Shown: positions 10,562 through 22,263, counted from the first letter of the stretch. The stretch is 64,000 nucleotides of DNA from Phycomyces blakesleeanus NRRL 1555(-) (GCF_001638985.1 NW_017265142.1:62001-126000); one strand, 5' to 3'. Made by a program: numbers and translations. The notes: generated by a model from the letters alone, not told the origin.

Positions 10562-13362
10562 ATGGCTCCAAAGCGTATCTCAACCAAAAAGTACAAATGC
10601 TACTGTCCAGTATGCAGAATTAAAGCAGGAGGATATAATACCATATCTGCCCAAACACTTAAACGTCATAAGAGAGATGAACAAATTGCAATCAGAGTGC
10701 AAACCAATAGACATAGGGAAAAAAATATGTTTTTATTTTTAATATGGTAATAATTGATACGATTTATTAATTAAAATACAGGGAGCAAGGTAGTCGAAGA
10801 AACACCCGAGATTGTCAACCGCAATTAAATTTATCTTGAAGGCGAAAGTAACGGATATGACATGGGTTATGTTTTTTTTTTGGTAAAATGAAAAGTTTCT
10901 TTTTTTATTATTCTTTCTTTATGATTGCTTTGGTTTAATATACCCCATTTTGATAGAACTGAATGACAGCGAAGAAGAGGTAGAAATAACTGCTCGGACA
11001 AGGGACTTACCTCTTTCTGAATCCGATGCCATACTTGGTGTTGAAGGTAACGAGTATGCAGCAAACGATGATTCTGAAGGTGACATGAGTGATGATGAAG
11101 GTTTGTATAGTGAATTTTTAATAATATTGTCTCTAAGAAATAAGGAAAAAAAAATCTTTCAAGTCTATCTCGGAATTGGGTTTCAGCCACCGTTTCATTG
11201 CAATCGTTGTTGACTTATTCGTATCATTGTATGCTATTGACAAAGGCGCAGTAATTTTGATTTCCATTGTCAACAAGATTCTCGAATTCTTTAACGATTC
11301 ATTTCGTCTCCCGTTGAGCATTTCTAGGCTCAGCAACTTGCAGGATTCGGAAGTTCAACAAAAGGAATCAAGAAATACACTACCTGCGGTGAATGTCATA
11401 CGATATACAGTTGTGGTGAACTTGTGCTCAACACCATTGTTTAAATCCGAATCAGAGCCAAGAATTCCAAAGAAAACATTTTTCCGTCGCACCGAATTTG
11501 AAAATAACATCGATTCTTGGAATCGTGGTCCAAAGGTGGATGGAATGATGTTTGATGTGTACGATGGTGTCATGTGGAAATCGTTGTTGGACGTCGATGG
11601 AATGCCTTTTGTGTACGGCGAACGCTCACTGATGCTCACACTGAATATTGACTGGTTTCAGCCGTTTGATGGGGTGGCACACTCATGTAGAGCCATACAC
11701 CTTGCAATCAATAGCCTTCTTCGTGATATTAGATTCAAGAAGGAAAACGTCATCCTTGCTGGATTGATTCGAGGGCCCAAGGAAGCAAGCACGTCCGACA
11801 TTGATAATTACCTGAAGCCTTTTGTTGACGAGTTGAAGGATTTGTACACAGGTATTAAGATCAAAACTCATTAATGTCTAAATGCATGCCACAAGTGTAA
11901 GCATCAATGTTCGAGGTTGACTGGGGTGAGTTCCGTTGATTATTCTGGATCAAATTTCTCAAAGTGGCTCCTTCGCACCAAGAATGACAATTGTAAGGAT
12001 GCAGAGATTTGGGGAAATGCAACCGCACAAGCCGAGAGACATTGTCTCCAGTACTTTGTTGTTGTCCGCTGCACAATCTTCTGTTAGGCACTGCCAAGAG
12101 AATGACGGAGAGATGGGTTGCAGATGGAGGAATTGACGATAAGAAAACTTGTTGTCATGCAAAAGGCAGTTGAGAATATAGTGTTGCCGCCTGATTACAT
12201 GTCACTTGGGACAAAGATTGCAAAAGGGTGTCCTTATATGAAAGCTGATGAGTAGAAGTCATGGTGTCTTGTATACTCTCCTGTTGTGCTTAAAGATGTT
12301 TTGCCGTTGAAAAAGTTTAGAAACTGGGTGTTATTCGTCAAGGCATATCGAATCTTAGTTATGCCAAATGTCTGTGAAAGTGACATTGCCTCGACCCACA
12401 AGTATCTCGAGAAGTTTTGCCAAAAGTGTGAGACACTATACAACTTGGATCTAATCTCTCCAAACATGCACTTACACCTCCACCTGCAAGACACCATTTG
12501 CGACTTTGGACCTGTATACGGTTACTGGTTGTTAAGTTTTGAACGATATAACAGTATCCTGAAAAACATAAAGTCCAACAGGAAAACTGGATTCGAGTTA
12601 ACATATGCAAGGCAATTCGTTGAGGATGTTCATAAACAATATATAATCAGCCGCATTATGGAATCTACCGATACTCGCGCATACATGGATATCTTTCAAA
12701 AAATCACAAAACAACAACAAAAAATAGCATCAACAATAACCTCATACTCCATTTTCTTCTCACTCGCCAACTTTATCACTGCCACGCTGGACGTATCGAA
12801 GTCGATTAAAGGCAACGAACCTCTCCCACCAACTACATTTCCTTTGGCAAAGAAGCATATGTCATCAATGTCAACACCAAAGTACAACTCCCTTGTTGAG
12901 TACTACCAGGTTGCATACAACGACGGAATGATATCTAGTTGCAAGAATTGCATGACTAGTTCTTCATTTGTAAATCATCGTATCGAGATATTGGAGTCTA
13001 TTAACATATTAGGGCAAGTTTACAAGGGATTTAATGGCAAAGGACGTGGTTCCTACATACAAGCTTTGTTTGAGGAAAATCGCACGAATGCCCGTTATGG
13101 TTACATTAGGGAGATTCAGTACATTTTTGTGCACACCTTCTCCCCATCAACTAGCTACAGCAACCAACATACTTTTGCTTTCGTCAGATGGTTTAAAACA
13201 ACATCAGATACGCGCAGATGACTTGGAGGCATTGAAATCTACCACGACAACTTCTACTAATTAGGTTTCTAAAGTATACTGCCCACCCATCGTTGACTAC
13301 AAAACAAGACGAAATGTCAATAGGAAGATTGCAATTCCCTTGCCACAACAAATATATGCTTA
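10562..13362 (+). pseudogene. CACTA/EnSpm-type transposase relic (Tnp2 family)
   Basis: The frame opens with MAPKRISTKKYKCYCPVC and a CxxC plus RHKRDE basic region, then an acidic linker (ELNDSEEEVEI, 10960-11100). At 11380-11440 a shifted frame reads TTCGECHTIYSCGE. The signature lies at 11630-11860: LMLTLNIDWFQPF, REIRF-like LLRDIRFKKENVILAGLI, GPKEASTSDIDNYLKPFVDEL, which is the Tnp2 catalytic region. The downstream domain runs at 12280-13200 (LPLKKFRNWVLFVKA, CETLYN, PNMHLHLHLQDTICDFGPVY, FERYN) and the C-terminus ends PLPQQIYA at 13362. An in-frame TAG at 12253, where Trp is expected in EWKSW, and frameshifts near 11390, 12060 and 13200 make it inactive. Neighbours on both sides are other mobile elements. 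Terminal inverted repeats were not located. Confidence 0.8.
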
Positions 13363-13477
13363 ATTTTCTTTTATTATTATTTATTACTTTAATTATTTCA
13401 TTCTAATCTACTTTGTTTATCAATATATTTACCTCTTTTCTTATTTCTATTTAATATCATTTTTGCCTTTAGTCTAG

Positions 13478-14718
13478 TTATGTATCAGTCAAGTGTAAAA
13501 ACGCGTGTGTGTGTGTATAAAAAAATTGTTTAATTTCCCATGAAGGCAGTGGCAAAATCAGCCGACCTGGGACAGCAACATTCTTTTCTCCTCGCTGGAG
13601 CCTGAGAATTCTTGGCGTTGCTACCCCATTTCCCGCATTGTCAGTTCTCATGCTTTCATCGATTAAGCCCATGAACTTGTTAAACTATATTTATTTTATT
13701 AATATATTATTTTACCTTGCCTACATCGCCAAAAATAACTTGTCCTGTCATTTCTCCAGCTGGAACGGGCAACCTTCAGAATATGCGCTGAGACCCCATG
13801 CACAAGCTCCTCCATATAAGACTCACCATCTGACATTACTGCTTTTTGGATAGCACCAAAAAATGCAATTGAATTTTCCCTGATCGTGAGACCCATCTCC
13901 TTGTCGATCACCTTCCGGTACCTGGTGTGAATGTCCTGAAGACGGTTATGAATCTAAAAAAAAAAGAGCAAGATAAATACAAAATATTTTTACTGAATAA
14001 CCTGTTTTGTAACAACCTCTTTTATCTGGCTGGTGATTCTTGATTTCCGGTTCTTATCTATGCGCTGATTGGGCGCCGTATTGGCTCGGCGATGGCAGTA
14101 CCTATAGTTACTTTTTACCATAGCTACCACCATATCAGTCCAAAAGTTGACAGTTTAGGGTTGGGTAAAAATGTACTGCCGCAAGTAGGCAACAATGGCA
14201 GCTCTATCGGGATAGTCAGCCCGCTCATCCACGCTCCATATTTGTCTTGCCTCATTCTCGGCAATCTCAGCGTGGTCGTTAGACCTGAAGTATTTTTTTT
14301 TAGATCTTCTCTCTGATCAAGACCCAAATACTATGTGTTAGATTATTATTTACTGCATTTGGTTTAACATGTTTACCAGAGTTGCAGTCTTTGTCTCTGT
14401 TTAAGACCTTTGGAAAAATTATGGAGCAGAAGACGTGGCAACTGCTGGAAGAACTTGTCTATTGTAATATGCCAAATACATAGCAATTGCACCAACTGTT
14501 TTGGTGTTTCTTCTTTAGACGTCAATAAATTGAGCAAATCGGTTGTTCAGAGATACAAGCATAGCACCCATGTTATCAAGGTGATTCGACATTTCTGCCA
14601 TGCGCTGTTCTTGGGTAACAGCAGATGTGACCGGGCGTTGCTCTACACAACCAGCTGCAACCTGGGTAAGGCTGTTTCTAGCATTAGATCTAGAGATTCT
14701 GGTATTAACGGGAGCCAT
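13478..14718 (-). pseudogene. Unrecognised decayed ORF, probably element-associated
   Basis: Coding-like pieces on the minus strand run in a consistent order. They start at MAPVNTRISRSNARNS (14718), a short heptad-like segment HLDNMGAMLVSLNNRFAQF, and IWSVDERADYPDRAAIVAYL (about 14250-14180). They continue with a basic segment NQRIDKNRKSRITSQIKEVV (around 14060-14000), then DIHTRYRKVIDKEMGLTIRE through FFGAIQKAVMSDGESYMEEL (13935-13800), and end with a piece at 13672-13510. Frame changes and stops separate the pieces, though some may be introns. I do not recognise the family. Its place between a CACTA relic and a LINE suggests a mobile-element accessory gene, which is inference only. Confidence 0.4.
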
Positions 14719-15045
14719 TTTCTATACAAACATACGTTTCAAAATAAAACAAAAATATATTAAATTATTTATTCTTACTCTTGGTATTTGCTTATACATT
14801 AAGTATATTACAAAATAAACAAACCGCAGTCATAAACTATTTCTCAGATATTGTTTTTAAAGAAGTATGAGAAGACTATCTTTTAGTCAATCAAATGAGT
14901 ACTGTAGTTTATCCATGAAATAATATCCAATATAATTGCTTAAAATCTGAGGAAAGTAATTCTTTCCACCAAAAAAAGTATCAGTTTCACTTCTTTTTCT
15001 TGTCTCTTTAAGAACAAAAGAATTTGATACTGTACAAAAAAAAAG

Positions 15046-17030
15046 TGTAGGTCTTCTTCTTGATCAGAAGAAGACGTATGACCGAGTCCACCCAGAATAC
15101 TTGCGCCGAGTTCTCGATCATTTTCGCTTTCGTCCATCTATAATAGCTTGTATCACAAAATTGTTTTTCTCTACACAGATTCAGATCAACGTTAATGGCT
15201 TCCTCTCTCGCCCTCTCACACAATTGGGCGGTCTCCGTCAAGACGACCCTCTCTCTCCTATATTGTCCAATTTGGCCTTTGGACCTTTGTTGTAACGAGC
15301 TATAGGTGACCAATTCTTCCTCGGTTTTCGACCATCTGTCCCTGATAGTGTAGCTAATATGCCTTCTATTAAACTTCTAGCTTACGCAGACTATCTTCTG
15401 GTACTTCTTCCTGATCCTGCTCACCTTGCCAGACTCCACACACAACTCACCAACTATTCCGCTACGTTTAATGCGCGTATCAGCCTCCGCAAAACGCAAG
15501 CCTTCTCACTCTTTGGTAGTCCTCTTCCTGAACGGTACTCCACTCTCCGTGGTGATAACGTTACCGATTAGCATGACCATACCTCGCACGCACCTCTGCG
15601 TTATCTTGGCTTGCCGTTGATTCACTCAAAGGCTCAACGGGAATAGTTTCGCTCATATCTTCTCCAATGGATTGAAGATAGCTGCAACCTCCACCCCTCT
15701 TGCTCTCTCAGCTTTGGCATATTTTGCGCGTGGTCTCTCTGCCTATGTCGTTCTTTCAGAAGATCCGGTCCATCATGGGTGGTTTCCTTCAACGCGGCAC
15801 CTTCCCTGTGATTTCTTTGGATACTCTCTGCCTCCCACACATACAAGGTGGACTTGGTATCATCGATCCTAAGACGCAACAGGACGCTATACAACTTAGT
15901 TGGTGTCAGCCTATCGCCCGCGCTCCTCGGTCTCCACCTGGTTTGGTACCGTGCTGGATGTCCGGCTTGCTACAGACTTCACTCCCTTCTCTTTCTCCCC
16001 TCTTTCCCTTTCTATTTCCAAGCATACGTCCTTATGGATGGCGGAATATTACCTCTACTCTGCACTTGGTCCTCGCTGCCATCGACCGTCTGCCACACAA
16101 CTTTGATAATGTAGTTGTAGATTCGACTACTTGCCTTGCTTTGTCTCTCTCAGCTCTCACTATTGTCCCCGCCTTCCAAGCACGCTTCCTCCCGTCCTGG
16201 TAAGATCCCTTGGTCTCCCAACTCTTCGCCTTTGACCTTTCCCTGGCGTCGTTGCGGTCAATCTCCATCACCAACCACCATCGGCGCTCTCGTGTTATTA
16301 ACAAGTTCCTTGGTCGAGTTCAACTTAACACTCTTACGTTGCATCCGATCATTGTTTGTGCTTGTTGTTCTCCTTGTGAATTGGCCGAACAATATCCGCC
16401 CTTCCCCATTCAAGACGGTGCATCTATTGACTTGTCCCCTTTCTTTTATGCGCTTGTACCTTCTCAAACTTGGGCACGTCTTTCCACCCGTACTTTCCGC
16501 GGGCTGTGCTCCCACTATCTCGTCTGTGGTCGCTATTCTAATCCTTCTCTTGGCTCTCACCATTGACACAAATTTTGGTCTTTTCCTCTTCCCCTTGTGG
16601 CTCACAACATTTGGTTTTTTGGCCTCTACAACAAGATTTCCTGCCGAGCCCGTCTTCACTCTTTGCTTCTTCTCGATTTTCCTTCTCCTATCTGCTCTAT
16701 TTGATCCCTATCCTCTGACTCCTAAGACCACTTCTTCTTCACTTGTCTTCTCAAAAACGAGGTATGGATCGGCATGCGACTGGAATTATTCAGTGAAATA
16801 CCTACCCCAACCGCACTATACAACGCTTTTCGCTTCGTCTCTTTTCCCCCTTCCCTAAGCTCGTCCATTCCCCCTTCTGCTGTCTTTGGAGGCACTTTTC
16901 TTGCTATATGGCGTCACCACTGGACTTTCATCTTTGACGATTCACCTTTTGTTCCTTCTGCTGCTGTTGATATGGCTCGCAGGACCTTAAACCGCATATG
17001 CCAAGAATTTGACCTCGATCCTCTCTTTTA
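15046..17030 (+). mobile_element. Decayed LINE, copy B
   Basis: The RT domain is readable from the finger/palm boundary: QKKTYDRVHPEYLRRVLDHF (15057-15117), FSTQIQINVNGF, then GGLRQDDPLSPILSNLAFGP (15229-15290). The catalytic box at 15382-15400 reads LAYADYLLVLL, where the second Asp of YADD is replaced by Tyr. Further pieces continue through QGGLGIIDPKTQQDAIQLSW to a zinc-tail remnant HFFFTCLLKNEVW (about 16725-16765) and the C-terminus AIWRHHWTFIFDDSPFVPS ending with TAA at 17028-17030. Several frameshifts and stops (for example after FGPLL at about 15294) break the ORF. An A-rich segment follows. The copy is 5'-truncated, as is usual for LINEs, and inactive. It shares order and sequence with copy A at the left edge. 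Confidence 0.85.
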
Positions 17031-17420
17031 AAACTACTACTTTTATTTACCATACTTTACAAAAACAAAAACATTGGAAAAGCTAGAAACTCCTCCAAAC
17101 AAATGCTGTGATCACTGTTTTGATTATCTTCTTTTGAGATTCACCAGACCCCCCAAGCTTAATAAAATGCTTCTTACAAACAAAACAAAAAGAAGTATTA
17201 AAATAATCTCTATAAAGTAGCAAACAAACAATTCATTGACAAACCTGTAACATCCAAATTTATAATTAACATTGAATATAAAAAATATATTGATTTTATT
17301 TATAATTAACACATCTCTTTTAGCTTCAAAGTTGAGCACTTTTACTAACAGGAGTAACCACGAGAAGGTAAAGATGCTTCTACTCCCAAAAAAATAGTTA
17401 TGTTTATCCCCCAGACCTAT
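17031..17420. other. Spacer after LINE copy B, no gene seen
   Basis: A-rich sequence with a possible LINE tail (CTTTACAAAAACAAAAACA at about 17055-17073) followed by AT-rich DNA. No supported reading frame. Confidence 0.4.
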
Positions 17421-17820
17421 AGCCCTACGGCTAGGAAAGAAGACCCAGTAGAGGAAATACGATACACTAGGAATCAGGCTATTGTTCTAACGCGCTACGG
17501 CTAGGAGAGTAACCCAAGAACATACGGTGCATCTAGGTTTCAGGCTATTACCCTACGACTAGAGAGAGATACATCCAAGTGAAAACGGTACACTAGGAAT
17601 CACGCGCTTAACTTTTCAAACATAACTAAACTGTCCTACGGCTAGGAAAGAAGACCCAGTAGAGGAAATACGATGCACTAGGAATCAGACAGTTGCTAAA
17701 TTACCCTACGGCTAGGAGAGTAACCCAAGAAAACACAATACATCTAAGAATCAGGCTATTGCCCTACGCTTAGAGAAAGTGGATTCAAGTGAAAACGGTA
17801 CACTAGGAATCAGGCAATTT
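17421..17820. repeat. Two-level tandem repeat: two ~200-bp trimers of ~60-80-bp units
   Basis: Six related units follow each other. Each begins CCTACGGCTAGG (or a close variant such as CCTACGACTAGAG or CCTACGCTTAGAG) and ends near ACACTAGGAATCAGGC. Approximate starts are 17427, 17490, 17550, 17634, 17703 and 17761. Units 1 and 4 are nearly identical (both contain AAAGAAGACCCAGTAGAGGA), units 2 and 5 share GGAGAGTAACCCAAGAA, and units 3 and 6 share CAAGTGAAAACGGTACAC. A trimer was therefore duplicated after its three units had already diverged. No open frame spans the array. Confidence 0.85.
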
Positions 17821-18413
17821 AGACTTAATGGAAAGAGAAAAAAATAAAGAAATCGTCATGACGTAGAAAATATAAGAATTTTCCAATTTTTGAAAACGCT
17901 TCAGCAGAGCCATAAGAACAACGTGACTGCTAATAAGAGGGATAGTTTAACGTGGACAAACTACTGAAATCTCATGCAGAAGAAAAATCGGGTTTTTTTT
18001 ATCCATGAAAATCTTTTTGAAATGCGAATCTTGAGTGTCATATCGAACATCAGGCGTAAAATATGTTTACCTTAGACTACTATATAGACTACATGATACT
18101 CTATTTTTCAATGCTATTTTTTCTCTCATTTCAACATCTTTTCGTACGAGTCGTACGAAATGCATAATTGTGTACATATATATATTTATATTAAAATGTA
18201 TTGTAGCTGATAAAGAATAAAGTGAATAGAGAATATGATGGAGGATAGTAACAGATAAGAATAATAAGTAACAGATAAATGGTAGTGTATACATCACATC
18301 TTTTAAAAAAAATTTTTAATTACTAGGCTCGTAGCTAACCCATATAGCCTTTTTTTGGCTTTGGGTTTTGACAAGACAATGTTAGTTTTATTAGTATGGA
18401 CTGGAGGTGGAGC
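17821..18413. other. Spacer between tandem repeat and Crypton-like relic
   Basis: AT-rich DNA with a palindromic TTCGTACGAGTCGTACGAA at about 18141-18159 and short TA runs. No supported gene. The right-hand end of the Crypton-like element probably lies in this interval. Confidence 0.35.
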
Positions 18414-20930
18414 AGCACTTATAGAAATTGGTTTCTGGATAGGGAGAGGAGCAAGAGGAGTAGTGTAAGGGAAAGTAAAGGTGACATTGAATGAGTAGTA
18501 GAAAGAACAGGAAAGATAGGCGGTTGAGACAAGCTGGCGTTAGTATTTATGCTTTGAGAAGCATTGTTGATAGCCATGAGTAGTTGCATTTGTGAATTTA
18601 AACGCTGTTGCTGTATCATGAGGATTTTTATATCTTTAGCCAGTTGCTGTGTCATGTTTATCAGAAGTAAATCCTGTTGGTTATTTTGTTCGTTGTAGTT
18701 GTTGAAAAAGCTTTCAATTTTTTTTCAAATCAGCTGTCTTGTTGTTGCTGTAAACGTATGATTCGATGGCTTACTTCTGTCCCTCTGCTAGCTACCTCTT
18801 TGTTCGTATCAACAATCTTAGGCACAAGGTTTTCATACTCTTCTAGTCTACCAACGGAAGGACTGGTAATAGCAGCTACAATATACTCTTGAAGCATCTC
18901 GGAGCTGTTACTTGATAATGGAAGTTTTTTTTGTGTTGACATGCTTGTTTTCTTTGTTCAAGTACAAGTAAAGTGCTGCATCCTGTAAAACAACTCTTCT
19001 GCATCGTATAAAGAGTCGTAAAAAAACCTCTCTTCGCTGTATTTACAATGCTTTGAGTTGCCCTTTGCTTCCCCTTTCTTTTCTTTTCTTTCGACTGGTT
19101 TCTTCCATCTTCCTCCACGAATTCTACGGAATCTACTTCTTTGTCTATATCCAGATTTATGATGTTTTCATCTTCATCCTCGTTTTCATCAACTTCATCC
19201 ATCTCCTTCTCACAGACAGCTATCCACTCTACATTCCCAACACCGAAATAGTCTTTGATCTATGGAAAAATGATCTTTTGCAACTCAACTGGTGGTGACA
19301 CACTGTTGCTTGTTAATGAAAAAGGCTTTTCCCAAAAGCTGGCCATACCTCTCGTAAAAGGAGATGGAAGTTTACTCAAGTAATGAGTCTCCAAACGACC
19401 AAGTTGATCCTTCCATTCTCCTCCTCGCTCGATCAAATCAAAAGGTATCCCTAAGCCCTCAGCTTCCATTGACCCAGGATGACGGCCACCATGTGTTACT
19501 CGTGTGGTGTATATTTCTTCATTTGCAAGTGCTTTTTTTCCGTTTTCCATTGAGAAGCGCCAGTTAAACTCTACTCAGGCCTGGTGCGTCCACGCAATAC
19601 CTTCCAGTTATGCCATCTGTCTTCGTTCAAGAAATTTCCACTGGTCTGTTATTTTTATCAAGAAAGATAGCATTCATTCTAAGATGCCCCTTTTTTTAGT
19701 TGTTCAACCCACTTGAAGCAAACTGAACATGAAAAAGGCAAAAGCACCAAAAGGACATCTGAATACATTCTTATTGCGCGTGGCACATGCAAATTTGACC
19801 TCTCCTTCCTTCAGAGTCTTGCCCTTGTCGAGACTAAAGACCAAAGCAAGACCCTGTTGCATTTCTTTGTGCTGTTTCTTTGGAATGATCGTACAAAAGC
19901 AATCCGCAAAGTTGAGATTTCTCAAACCTTGATCCCGAAGTAATATCTGCTGACGGGAATAGATAGGGAACATTTCGTGCAAACCTGATTAGCTTTCAGG
20001 AGTCCAAAGGCTCTTCAGAACTCTAATAAGTTCGCCAGACTTATAAGAATCCTGAATCACGCAATGGGCTGCCCTATCCACGTTTGTTTGCACTTGGTCG
20101 TAAACAAGATTATGCTCATACTTCTTTATCAATTCAATCACTTCTTTAGTTTTCTTGGGAGATGGCCATCCACCTTCTCGACGCTCGGACCGAAATTCAT
20201 GCAAGAACATCAAGAATTTCTTGTATTGGCTGACAGCTTCAATACCCAAAGGGACTTCAATGACCTTTTTACTACCGTTCTTGTTAGAAGCAGCATTCTC
20301 TGCGACTATAAAAACGGGCTGATGATTAAGTATAATTGACAGGTTTTTTATGTATCTCATGCAATTTTGTATTATTTTGGAGCAAAGTTAATTGTCTTTC
20401 CTCGTTATCTTCGGTTCTTAAGGCAACCTGTGTTCTAACATCGGTCTACTGAAACACTTTTCGTATACGCTTGCTTGAGAGCAAATTCTTTGAAGAAGGC
20501 AATAACAAAATTAGTAGGCTCAACAGTATATGGGTACTGAGAATGAACAGGATACCTATGTCGTTTTTTTTCTTCACAAAAGTCCTTCAATTTAAGTTCC
20601 ATTAAAAAAGTGAATAAAATCAATACAATATAGATTTTTACTGTTTGCGTTGAGGCATACCTTCCAATGCTCAAAGGGCATTCTGTAAATTGCTGTGGTG
20701 CCAGCATGTACTTTCTTTGGCAAAGCTTTAAGTGCAAGCCCAAACTCGGACACATTGCTTGATGAGGTACTCTGAGAAGCAACAATGGCATTTGAACCAA
20801 CAGAAGTAGACAAATTTGTGGGTCTGGACGATTCAGCTTTTGAATTTTCGACCAGCATAATTCTTTTTGCTGGTCAACCCCTATGAGCTTTATTGGGCAT
20901 CTCTTCAAAGGTTGCAGCTATACTAGTAGA
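18414..20930 (-). pseudogene. Crypton/Ndc10-like tyrosine recombinase relic
   Basis: The order on the minus strand is as follows. An N-terminal linker (about 20870-20600) leads to KKVHAGTTAIYRMPFEHWKV and a segment HSQYPYTVEPTNFVIAFFKE. At 20270-20000 there is GIEAVSQYKKFLMFLHEFRS and DRAAHCVIQDSYKSGELIRV. At 19940-19720 a domain reads ILLRDQGLRNLNFADCFCTI, LALVFSLDKGKTLKEGEVKF and RCPFGAFAFFMFSL. At 19530-19300 it reads TRVTHGGRHPGSMEAEGLGI, FDLIERGGEWKD, then RLETHYLSKLP. The H-x-x-R in THGGR and the later Tyr in ETHYL match the catalytic arrangement of tyrosine recombinases. The family resemblance is to fungal Crypton/CBF3-Ndc10 domain proteins. C-terminal pieces include an acidic and basic segment (19200-19080) and Gln-rich sequence (18655-18500). 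Several stops and frame changes show decay, though some breaks could be introns. Confidence 0.65.
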
Positions 20931-21263
20931 CTATAAAGATATATCGTTAATATTGGTATGATTTTTTTTTACATAAAATTTATCATCTGTTTTGTTTGTA
21001 CCTGAATTTCGCTGCAAATCTCGGTTTCTTGTTGCTCGAGTAAACGCTCCGGTTATTCTGCATCAAGCTCGCTAACGAAGCGTTTCTTAAAAGCCATGAT
21101 TTTAGTAGAAAAGGGAGACATAATAAATGATTTTTGAAAGAAAAAGAAAAAGAAAATATTAAAAGTTAATCAAGCTGTAGGCAAACCAGTAATTTCAACT
21201 TGCAAGCTGATAATACTGGAAAATTCCAACAAAGTCAATAGTATTCTCAACTCAACTCAATTT
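20931..21263. other. Spacer upstream of the Crypton-like relic
   Basis: AT-rich sequence that may hold the start region of the Crypton-like gene. A short coding-like stretch on the minus strand near 21100-21040 (MAFKKRFVSELDAE, preceded by ATG at about 21098) could be its first exon. Otherwise I see nothing. Confidence 0.35.
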
Positions 21264-21576
21264 ATGCTGTTCACCAGCGTACGAGGGAACTGTCGAGGGA
21301 ATTGAACCATGTCATACAAGGTCCCGATTGTTATTCGGCATCTGTTTCTTAATGCTTTACTAAAATACCCTGTCCATCTTTATTTTTTCTGTTAAAGATT
21401 TGTTTCATTTTGGCTATAGAAAATGAGCTTTCTAAAGTATGGTCGTTTAGTACATTCTTTTTTGTAACTTAAATCCTTATCTTAGAAACTTCGTCAATTT
21501 CCTCCATTTGGAATCAAATAAATTACTATGAAAAGTAATTTTTCTTTAAATTCCCTTGTATGCTGGTGAACAGCAT
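21264..21576. mobile_element. 313-bp MITE with ~26-bp terminal inverted repeats
   Basis: The left end ATGCTGTTCACCAGC (21264-21278) is exactly complementary to GCTGGTGAACAGCAT (21562-21576). The match continues inward as GTACGAGGGAA versus GTACAAGGGAA-type sequence with only two transitions, giving a TIR of about 26 bp. TA dinucleotides lie at 21263-21264 and 21577-21578. No coding frame lies inside. It sits about 100 bp from a Tc1/IS630-type transposase relic, which may or may not have mobilised it. Confidence 0.7.
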
Positions 21577-21659
21577 TACTCAATAATAATTCATACATCT
21601 AAATTTTATTTTCACACAAGAATTATTTTTAGAATATTTAAAGTAATTCCTTACCCTTA

Positions 21660-22210
21660 CAGCGAGGAAAGAAAGTTATAGAATGGCAGGTCCAACCTTG
21701 ACAATCAGACCTCTTGACATTCCTCACAGATTTTTTGATACATTCAGTGAGGTTATCCTTATCAGTCAACTGGTTTCGTCAGATGCCAGTTTTCACTTTT
21801 GCCCAAAATTCTTTGGTTGGATTGAGGAAAGGCGAGTATGGAGGCAGGTACACACATTTGTAGCCCCTTTCTTCAATCATCTCTCTTACTTTGTTGTCTA
21901 TGTAAATTAGGGCATTGTCAATTACAAGGTAATGATCTTGCATCTTGTGGGCATCCAAGAAATCCACCATTTTTGTAAGATACTCTGTAGTGCTCTGTGC
22001 GTGTTCCAATCCTAGTTTTTATAGATTTGGAACTCTTGCCATCTGTCTTTCGCTTCTTTTCATACACTACTTTTTGGTCACTTCAAAGAAATATCAATCA
22101 CGCCAGCTTCTGATCAAATGAAGATGGAAGCCAGTCTCATCAATAAACACACAATTCTTCAAAAAGTCCAAATGTGCGCTCTTTTCCCATTCAAGAACAC
22201 GCTCTCGTCT
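21660..22210 (-). pseudogene. Tc1/IS630-type DDE transposase relic
   Basis: All three parts of the DDE catalytic core are visible on the minus strand. The first Asp lies in NCVFIDETGFHLHL (about 22170-22125), the second in YLVIDNALIYIDNKVREMIE (about 21935-21880), and the Glu in YLPPYSPFLNPTKEFWAKVK (about 21850-21790). A C-terminal piece (LTDKDNLTECIKKSV, then DCQGWTCHSI and FFPRC) continues after an in-frame TGA near 21779. That TGA is a likely CGA-to-TGA change, because Arg is common there in relatives. Frameshifts near 22010-22110 also break it. The 5' part is missing, and the relic ends about 50 bp before the start of the divergent 506-aa gene. Confidence 0.75.
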
Positions 22211-22263
22211 TAAATTCAAAACTCTCTCAGTATTTGTTTGCTATAGCAACATACTTTGTTAGA

